Below, piece by piece: positions 47,389 through 52,758 of a stretch of DNA of 52,758 nucleotides (its first letter is position 1; each line of letters opens with the position of its first letter). The notes under the pieces are model-generated. The model was not told where the DNA came from, made no database searches, and saw nothing but the letters and a program-made list of their open reading frames with translations. The DNA is taken from contig JBCDCE010000026.1 of assembly GCA_039182515.1 (NCBI GenBank), forward strand, positions 1-52,758. Reading direction: 5' to 3'. The position numbers and the translations under genes are program-made. The stretch comes from JBCDCE01 sp039182515 (GTDB lineage Bacteria > Pseudomonadota > Alphaproteobacteria > Rhodobacterales > Rhodobacteraceae).

Positions 47389-48734
47389 TCCGTGCTCTGA
47401 TCTTACTCGCACTCTTCGTGCTGAGCTCTTGCGCTGTGCCAAAAGGCCCCTCCGCGAGCCGCAGTGCTGCCGGCCCTTTGCCGCCTATGAAGCTTTTCTC
47501 CACAGCACGTCCCGCGCAACCCAGCCGCAGCAATGCGCTGATCGCCCAAGACATTCTGAACTTGAGCTTTGCGCTCGAAAGCGGTCGTGACCTGCGCCAG
47601 TTCTCACGCTTTGAAAGCCCAATCCGCATTGCCTTTACGGGCCAAATCCCACCGCTGACGCTCGAGCGCGATCTCGATAACCTGGTGGCGCGCCTGCGCA
47701 CTGAGGCTGGGCTCGACATTGCCCGCAGCCAAGAGCCAAACGCCGCGAACATCCGTGTTCACATGATCGACAAACGCACGCTCAAGCGTGTCACACCCAA
47801 TGCGGCCTGCTTTGTTGTGCCGGGCTTGCACACGTTTGAGGGCTTTCTTACAGCCTCTCGCACGCCTGCCTTTGATTGGACGGCCGTCACTCAGCGCACA
47901 GGGGCCACAGCCTTCATTCCAGGCGACATTAGCCCGCAAGAAGCCCGCGATTGTCTGCACGAAGAAGTGGCTCAAGCCCTGGGCCCGCTCAACGATCTCT
48001 TTCATCTGACCGACAGCACCTTTAACGACGATAATTTCCACACAGTTTTAACCGGCTTTGATATGTTGGTGCTTCGCGCGCTTTATGCGCCCGAAATGCG
48101 CTCCGGCATGAGCAAAGCACGCATGGCTTCAGTCTTGCCCAGGGTTCTCGCTCGGATCAATCCGGAAGGAAATTTTGCACCACGCACTCCTGCCATGCCA
48201 CTGAGCCAGGCTTGGCGCGATGCAGTGCAAACCGCCATGAGCAACGACATCACGCAGTCCAAACGCCGCGCCAGTGCGCGCCGTGCGCTTGAGCTGAGCG
48301 ACCGAGCGGGATGGCAGGATGCCCGCTATGCCTACAGCCACTTCCTGATGGGCACGCTTTTGATGAGTGAGAACAGCGCGCTCTCGCTTGAGCACTTCAA
48401 AGTGGCTGACCTGGCCTATGCCCGCCTGCCCGGCACGCAGGTCCAGCGCGCCCATATCTCTTTGCATCTGGCTGCAATCGCCCTGCGCCAAGGTGACTTT
48501 GAACGCACGATCGATATCACGACCCAAGCGGCCAGCGTGGCCACGCAAACCGAAAACGCCGCCCTTTTGTCCATGATCTTGATGGTGCGCGCCGAGGCCC
48601 TGCGTATGGAAGGCCGGGAAAGCGAAGCCCGCAGCGTGCGGCTTGATGGCTTTGGCTGGGCGCGATACGGCTTTGGCTCAGATGAATTGGTCCAAGCGCG
48701 CTGGAACGACATTTCTCGACTTGCACCAAAGTAA
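47385..48734 (+). CDS. DUF2927 lipoprotein with TPR-like C-terminus
   Basis: A 449-residue probable lipoprotein: signal peptide MIRALILLALFVLSSC with lipobox LSSC. The DUF2927 core lies at about residues 50-230, with RDCLHEEVAQALGPLNDLFH and STFNDDNFHTVLTGFDMLVL; the HEE element is reminiscent of zinc metallopeptidases, though a full HEXXH is not present. The C-terminal third (ARRALELSDRAGWQDARYAY to EARSVRLDGF) is made of repeated helical pairs, like tetratricopeptide repeats. Family function unknown. It overlaps the acetyltransferase gene and precedes a 57-aa membrane protein and the VWA gene. Confidence 0.82.
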   Translation: MIRALILLALFVLSSCAVPKGPSASRSAAGPLPPMKLFSTARPAQPSRSNALIAQDILNLSFALESGRDLRQFSRFESPIRIAFTGQIPPLTLERDLDNLVARLRTEAGLDIARSQEPNAANIRVHMIDKRTLKRVTPNAACFVVPGLHTFEGFLTASRTPAFDWTAVTQRTGATAFIPGDISPQEARDCLHEEVAQALGPLNDLFHLTDSTFNDDNFHTVLTGFDMLVLRALYAPEMRSGMSKARMASVLPRVLARINPEGNFAPRTPAMPLSQAWRDAVQTAMSNDITQSKRRASARRALELSDRAGWQDARYAYSHFLMGTLLMSENSALSLEHFKVADLAYARLPGTQVQRAHISLHLAAIALRQGDFERTIDITTQAASVATQTENAALLSMILMVRAEALRMEGRESEARSVRLDGFGWARYGFGSDELVQARWNDISRLAPK

Positions 48735-48844
48735 CGCAGCGCAGTACACCCGCCTCAAGACCATGGGTGTCAAATCAGCCGCTTGCACTCTGTGACGCGC
48801 TTTGACCCTAGGATGTCGAAAAGGCAATCTGCGAGGCACGTGCA

Positions 48845-49018
48845 ATGATCTCTTTTCCCGCTTTGATGCTGCTTGGCTTCTTGGCAGGCGCTGTGACTGG
48901 CGCTGTTGTGGCTTGGCGCCGCAAGGGCAAACGGGCCGACATCATCCATTACGCGTTCGTCTGGGGCATCATCGGTTTCATCGTGATCACCCTGGGTGGC
49001 ACGATCCTGGCCCGCTAG
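48845..49018 (+). CDS. 57-aa two-helix membrane protein
   Basis: Begins at ATG 48845, behind GAGG with eight bases between. The product (MISFPALMLLGFLAGAVTGA, then a basic loop WRRKGKRAD, then FVWGIIGFIVITLGGTILAR) is two hydrophobic helices joined by a positively charged turn, so both ends should face the periplasm. Only 16 bases separate its stop from the VWA gene, which suggests joint expression. Too short for confident family assignment; its composition and ribosome-binding site argue that it is real. Confidence 0.7.
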   Translation: MISFPALMLLGFLAGAVTGAVVAWRRKGKRADIIHYAFVWGIIGFIVITLGGTILAR

Positions 49019-49034
49019 GCGGAGCGCTTGAGCG

Positions 49035-50219
49035 ATGTTTTTGCCCTTCTTTGAAGCCTGCCGCAGTCACAAGGTGCCCGTGTCGCTACGCGAGTTCTTG
49101 ATGTTTTTGGCAGGGCTCAAGGCGGGTCTGGCGCGAAACGACCCTGAGTCTTTTTACTATCTGGCGCGCATAAGCCTGGTGAAAGACGAGCGCAACATCG
49201 ATAAATTTGATCGCGCTTTTGCCCAGAGCTTTGAAGGCTTGGAAACGTTAACCGATGAGGATGTGCTCAACGCGGTAGAGATCCCCGAAGACTGGCTGCG
49301 CAAAATGGCCGAAAAGCATCTCAGCCCGGAAGAGCGCGCAGAGATTGAGGCCCTGGGTGGGTTCGACAAGCTCATGGAGACCCTTAAAGAGCGTCTCAAA
49401 GAGCAGAAAGGACGCCACCAAGGCGGCAACAAGTGGATTGGCACCGCAGGCACTTCGCCCTTTGGCGCTTATGGCTACAATCCCGAAGGCGTGCGCATTG
49501 GCCAAGATGAAAGCCGTCATCAGCGCGCGGTGAAAGTTTGGGATAAACGCGAATTTCGCAATCTTGATGACACTGTGGCTCTGGGCACGCGCAATATCAA
49601 AGTGGCGCTCAAACGCCTGCGCAGATGGGCGCGCGATGGGGCCGCTGAAGAGCTTGATCTCGACACAACCATTCGCGCCACAGCAGAAAACGGCTATCTC
49701 GATGTCAAAACGCGCCCCGAGCGCCGCAGTGCTGTGAAAGTTCTGCTCTTTTTTGATGTGGGCGGTTCGATGGACGCCCACGTGCGCGTGGTCGAAGAGC
49801 TGTTTTCTGCCGCGCGCGCAGAGATCAAACATCTCGAATATTTCTACTTTCACAACTGCCTTTATGAAGGCGTTTGGAAGAACAATGCCCGCCGCTGGCA
49901 GGAACAAATCCCAACCCATGAGGTGCTCAACACCTATGGGCCCGATTACAAATGTATCTTTGTGGGGGACGCCGCGATGTCGCCCTATGAGATCGCTTTT
50001 GCCGGCGGCGCAAACGAGCATTGGAACGCCGAAGCTGGGGCCGTTTGGCTCGAACGCGCGCGCAGCCAATGGCCCAGCACGCTTTGGCTCAATCCGGTAC
50101 CGGAAGTGGCCTGGGCCCACACGCAATCCACCCAAATGATCCAAGAGATCTTTGAAGATCGCATGGTCCCAATGACCCTCGAAGGCCTGAGCCGCGGCAT
50201 GCAAGTCTTGGGCCGTTAG
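49035..50219 (+). CDS. Von Willebrand A domain protein, CoxE-like
   Basis: A 394-residue cytoplasmic protein. The N-terminal half is helical (FFEACRSHKVPVSLREFLMF). The VWA domain begins with VKVLLFFDVGGSMDAHVRVV at about residue 236; the metal-site motif is DVGGSM where DxSxS is standard, a variation that is normal for this COG3552/COG3825-like group. Partner of MoxR ATPases, presumably helping load or remodel a substrate complex. The gene is 2.3 kb from moxR. No CO dehydrogenase, nitric oxide or methanol dehydrogenase genes are in the window, so the client is unknown. Confidence 0.88.
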   Translation: MFLPFFEACRSHKVPVSLREFLMFLAGLKAGLARNDPESFYYLARISLVKDERNIDKFDRAFAQSFEGLETLTDEDVLNAVEIPEDWLRKMAEKHLSPEERAEIEALGGFDKLMETLKERLKEQKGRHQGGNKWIGTAGTSPFGAYGYNPEGVRIGQDESRHQRAVKVWDKREFRNLDDTVALGTRNIKVALKRLRRWARDGAAEELDLDTTIRATAENGYLDVKTRPERRSAVKVLLFFDVGGSMDAHVRVVEELFSAARAEIKHLEYFYFHNCLYEGVWKNNARRWQEQIPTHEVLNTYGPDYKCIFVGDAAMSPYEIAFAGGANEHWNAEAGAVWLERARSQWPSTLWLNPVPEVAWAHTQSTQMIQEIFEDRMVPMTLEGLSRGMQVLGR

Positions 50220-50365
50220 CGCCTCCTTGTTCCACAGCGCCTACCTGACGTTGCGTTAACACTCTGTTCATCTCGCTCACGGTTTCTTGTGGACCCAAAG
50301 CGCAATCGTTGGGTACGCAACTAATTATTGTTTCTGGGTGGCGGCCTTTATTTGGAGGGGTGCAT

Positions 50366-51712
50366 ATGTGTGCTCAAACCGTGACCCTTGACGGTCAAAC
50401 CTATTCGTTAACCTTCGCCGATGAATTCAACGGCACCGACATGCGGGCCTGGCAAGGGCATGGATCCAGTGGGATATGGTCCACCTCGTTTTCCCCGCAT
50501 CTGCACGATGGGCGCTACATTTCGGTCAATGGAGAAGGCCAATATTACATTGATCCCGACGCAGACGGCCTGAACAGTCCATTTTCGGTGTCAAACGGGG
50601 TCTTGTCCATAAACGCCAGCGAACTCACCGCAGCAGAACAGGCTCTGGCAGATGGCCAAGAATACGGCTCAGGCTTTATGAGCAGCCAAATGACCTTCTC
50701 CGCTGAAGGCGGTTATGTCGAAATTCGCGCCGATGTGCCCGATCAACAAGGCTTCTTGTCAGCCTTTTGGATGCTGCCTGAAGACGGCAGTTGGTCGAGT
50801 GAAATTGATGTCTTTGAGATCTTGGGCAGCAGCACAGATACGCTCCACACCAATGTTTGGGAAAACGGCGTGGGCGATCAGGAAAGCATCAGCACGACCG
50901 ATCTCAGCACCGGATTTCACACCTACGGCCTGCAATGGACCGACAGCGAAGTTACCTGGTTCCTCGACGGCGTCGAAGTGCGCTCAGAGGCCATTTCGCT
51001 CACCAGCGATATGTACCTCGCCTTGAGCCTTGCCGTCGACACCACATGGACTGGCGACGTGGACGCCACCACGGATTTCTCCGACCCTCTGCAGGTCGAT
51101 TACATTCGCTATTATGAGATCCCAGCAGAGGCTGAAAACCCGGTCCATAACTTCGGCACAGATTTCACGCCCACCAAAGGCTACGGCAAACAGAACCACG
51201 CCGAAGCGCTTTATGGCACCCGCTGGGCGGACACGATCGAAGGCGGCGGTGGCGACGATAAGATCTTTGGCCGCAAAGGCGCAGACACCCTGCACGGCGG
51301 CGACGGCAAAGACGAGCTCTTCGGCCAAAAAGGGACGGATATGCTGATGGGCGACGCGGGCGACGACAAGCTCATTGGCGGAAAAGGCGAAGACGTTTTG
51401 ATCGGCGGCACAGGCACCGATCACCTCTGGGGCGGCAATTGGGCTGCTGATGGCGAGACAGATCATTTCGAATTTGAAGTGGGGGGTGGCAAGGACTTCG
51501 TGCACGACTTTGAGGTTGGAACGGATGTGGTGGATCTAACCGCTTTCGCCACGGATTGGAGCGCGCTCTCAGCTGTCATGCAGGATCATTCCTGGGCCAC
51601 TTACGTGGACCTTTCCGCTCTGGGCGGTGTCAGCGGAGACAAACTTTATCTCATTGGCACAGATACCAGCGCCTTGAGTGCCACGGATTTTGAGTTTGGC
51701 CTTTTAGTTTAA
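50366..51712 (+). CDS. Secreted GH16 beta-glucanase-like enzyme with RTX repeats
   Basis: A 448-residue protein. The GH16 domain covers about residues 10-255; EIDVFE gives nucleophile E146, D148 and acid/base E151. Residues about 300-370 carry tandem calcium-binding nonapeptides of the GGxGxDxL type (GGGGDDKIFGRKGADTLHGG and following copies). There is no N-terminal signal peptide: the C-terminal RTX repeats and hydrophobic end point to type I secretion. The ATG at 50366 has GGAGGGG upstream, whereas an earlier frame opening at 50309 is weaker. Similar proteins in rhizobia (ExsH type) cut exopolysaccharide. No type I transporter gene is adjacent. Confidence 0.88.
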   Translation: MCAQTVTLDGQTYSLTFADEFNGTDMRAWQGHGSSGIWSTSFSPHLHDGRYISVNGEGQYYIDPDADGLNSPFSVSNGVLSINASELTAAEQALADGQEYGSGFMSSQMTFSAEGGYVEIRADVPDQQGFLSAFWMLPEDGSWSSEIDVFEILGSSTDTLHTNVWENGVGDQESISTTDLSTGFHTYGLQWTDSEVTWFLDGVEVRSEAISLTSDMYLALSLAVDTTWTGDVDATTDFSDPLQVDYIRYYEIPAEAENPVHNFGTDFTPTKGYGKQNHAEALYGTRWADTIEGGGGDDKIFGRKGADTLHGGDGKDELFGQKGTDMLMGDAGDDKLIGGKGEDVLIGGTGTDHLWGGNWAADGETDHFEFEVGGGKDFVHDFEVGTDVVDLTAFATDWSALSAVMQDHSWATYVDLSALGGVSGDKLYLIGTDTSALSATDFEFGLLV

Positions 51713-51722
51713 ATCTCCCTTC

Positions 51723-51766
51723 CCGAAAAAGCCACGCCCCCAGGAAAACTTGGGGGTGTTTTTCGG
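51723..51766. terminator. Terminator after the GH16 gene, symmetric
   Basis: A long stem: outer arms CCGAAAAA and TTTTTCGG, inner arms CACGCCCCCA and TGGGGGTG with one G-T pair, loop GGAAAACT. The 3' arm ends in TTTTT, 11 bp after the GH16 stop. Being almost symmetric it can act in both directions. Confidence 0.85.
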
Positions 51767-51790
51767 CCTCAAGCGCCCCATATTAAACGA

Positions 51791-52489
51791 ATGTTGAAGT
51801 TCGCTCCCATTCTCGTGGCCGTGCTTTATGGCCTGGTGATCTACCGCTTTTCGCTATGGCGTACGAAGTCAGAACTGGATGCAAAATCAACAGAATTGAG
51901 AGACGCAGGTCTAGCACCTCTCATGGACCGGATGGCCGCAGCACTCGAGATTCCGCGCATCAAAGTGCACTTGTATGAAATTGAGCCTGTAAACGGTCTT
52001 GCCGCCCCGGATGGTCGCATTTTCATCACCCGGGGCTTTTTCCGAAAGTACCAATCCGGCGAGGTCACGGCCGAGGAATTGGCCAGCGTCATTGCCCATG
52101 AATTGGGCCACGTCGCTTTAGGGCACTCGCGCAAACGCGCCATCGATTTTTCAGGTCAAAACGCCATGCGGGCAGCCCTTGCAATGGTGCTCAATCGTTT
52201 CATTCCGGGGCTTGGCGTGATGATCGCCAATACGCTCACGCGGCTTTTGGCGGCTAAACTGTCACGCAATGATGAATATGAAGCCGACGCCTATGCCTCT
52301 GCCCTTTTGACCAAATCCGGGATCGGCGTTGAGGGGCAAAAGTCCCTGTTCCGCAAGCTCGAAGCGCTGACTGAGAGCAATAGCGCAGCGATCCCAGCTT
52401 GGATCTTGAGCCACCCCGTAACGCATGAGCGCATCGCCGCGATTGAAGCGAATGAGGCCAAATGGGCTGAGACGGTGCAACGCACCTAG
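51791..52489 (+). CDS. M48-family zinc metalloprotease
   Basis: A 232-residue membrane-anchored peptidase. N-terminal helix KFAPILVAVLYGLVIYRFSL (residues 3-22), zinc motif HELGH with H103, E104 and H107, and the third ligand glutamate in NDEYEADAYASALL, all as in the Ste24/HtpX-like group. LSHPVTHERIAAIEA near the end is typical. HtpX relatives clean up damaged membrane proteins. It begins 24 bp after a strong terminator, so it has its own promoter. Small size suggests a minimal M48 enzyme rather than HtpX itself. Confidence 0.9.
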   Translation: MLKFAPILVAVLYGLVIYRFSLWRTKSELDAKSTELRDAGLAPLMDRMAAALEIPRIKVHLYEIEPVNGLAAPDGRIFITRGFFRKYQSGEVTAEELASVIAHELGHVALGHSRKRAIDFSGQNAMRAALAMVLNRFIPGLGVMIANTLTRLLAAKLSRNDEYEADAYASALLTKSGIGVEGQKSLFRKLEALTESNSAAIPAWILSHPVTHERIAAIEANEAKWAETVQRT

Positions 52490-52499
52490 AGAACGTAAG

Positions 52500-52758
52500 T
52501 CAGAAGGTACCGGGGTATCTTCTCTGTTTCACGAACCCACACTGCACGTCACCTGAGTCCCCATCCGCAGCCTTTGGCCTATAGCGTTTGACGAAATACC
52601 TGAGACATGGAATATCAGCTAACGCGTTGAAACCAAAGGTTTCAGGCAGCGTTAGGTGATTCAGGTTTTTCGCATAACGCTTTAGCAATTCTGAGCGATG
52701 GGTGATGCGAAGTGCCTTGAACTTTTGGCACCGTGCATTCTGGCATGGATCGAACGAA
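52500..52758 (-). CDS. C-terminal part of an unknown protein, cut by the window edge
   Basis: On the minus strand a frame stays open from the window edge (52757) to a TGA at 52500-52502, about 85 residues. It is leucine- and basic-rich (LKRYAKNLNHLTLPETFG, LRYFVKRYRPKAADG) with a spacing slightly reminiscent of leucine-rich repeats. Composition is lower in G+C than surrounding genes and codons such as AGG, AGA and TTA are used, so it may be recently acquired. It converges on the M48 gene with 10 bp between. A hairpin TGAAACC AAA GGTTTCA (52628-52644) lies inside. It may be non-coding; confidence is modest. Confidence 0.38.
   Translation of the reverse strand, partial: SFDPCQNARCQKFKALRITHRSELLKRYAKNLNHLTLPETFGFNALADIPCLRYFVKRYRPKAADGDSGDVQCGFVKQRRYPGTF

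Noticed and set aside
50247..50321. Inverted GTTGCGT and ACGCAAC upstream of the GH16 gene
   Set aside because: Arms of seven bases 58 bp apart are expected by chance in a region of this size.

Overview
The window reads as an ordinary, gene-dense chromosomal segment of a marine alphaproteobacterium of the order Rhodobacterales (Roseobacter group). The case rests on gene content and order: ihfA followed directly by a MerR-type regulator, argS / SPOR protein / nagZ / scpA / scpB in one run, a zinc-less DksA, the ~358-residue double-domain dCTP deaminase, an ErpA/dgt divergent pair, an ornithine-lipid acyltransferase and a partial mixed cob/cbi cobalamin cluster. No rRNA, prophage, insertion sequence or CRISPR array is visible. 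One tRNA (Pro, GGG) is present.

Layout. 1-5.4 kb: a leftward, ATGA-coupled run cbiD-cobK-alkA-like-esterase, divergent from cobA-cobB. 5.4-10.5 kb: an MFS transporter, then leftward cysS-cimA and an NDUFAF6-like squalene/phytoene-synthase-fold protein. 10.5-15.3 kb: a YjbR protein, an aminotransferase, an MttB-superfamily methyltransferase, a fatty-acid hydroxylase and YgfZ. 15.3-22.6 kb: an exporter-type ABC protein with a small tyrosine-phosphatase-like protein, a class V aminotransferase, a HisC-like aminotransferase, two very small proteins and an ABC-F ATPase. 22.6-30.7 kb: olsB/msrB divergent around twin palindromes, bamE/yceD divergent, then rpmF-plsX-fabH-ihfA-merR; an orphan oligopeptide-type binding protein sits between yceD and rpmF. 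30.7-33.5 kb: tRNA-Pro, dcd and an MFS transporter. 33.3-41.1 kb: a leftward block (46-aa protein, scpB, scpA, nagZ, SPOR, argS, an SDR-like protein, dgt). 41.1-45.5 kb: erpA, a low-complexity protein, xth coupled to a glycosyltransferase, an FAD monooxygenase and dksA. 45.8-50.2 kb: a MoxR ATPase and a von Willebrand A protein bracketing an acetyltransferase, a DUF2927 lipoprotein and a 57-aa membrane protein. 50.3-52.8 kb: a secreted GH16-RTX glycanase, an M48 protease and an open frame cut by the window edge.

Themes: cofactor synthesis (B12), branched-chain amino acid and aminoacyl-tRNA supply, membrane and envelope lipids (plsX, fabH, olsB, the hydroxylase, the ABC exporter), chromosome segregation and cell wall (scpAB, nagZ, SPOR), and exopolysaccharide processing (GH16-RTX).

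The least explained features are: (i) a diverged 77-bp repeat starting exactly at the stop codons of two unrelated leftward genes (1-77 and 33272-33348) that can fold into two hairpins with strand-consistent wobble changes; (ii) two tandem palindromes sharing one consensus between olsB and msrB; (iii) three 12-bp tandem repeats just upstream of argS whose ACGTGAT core recurs in a perfect palindrome before rpmF; and (iv) several very small proteins (46, 55, 57 and 65 aa). All positions, identities and structures were read by hand; no database search was run.
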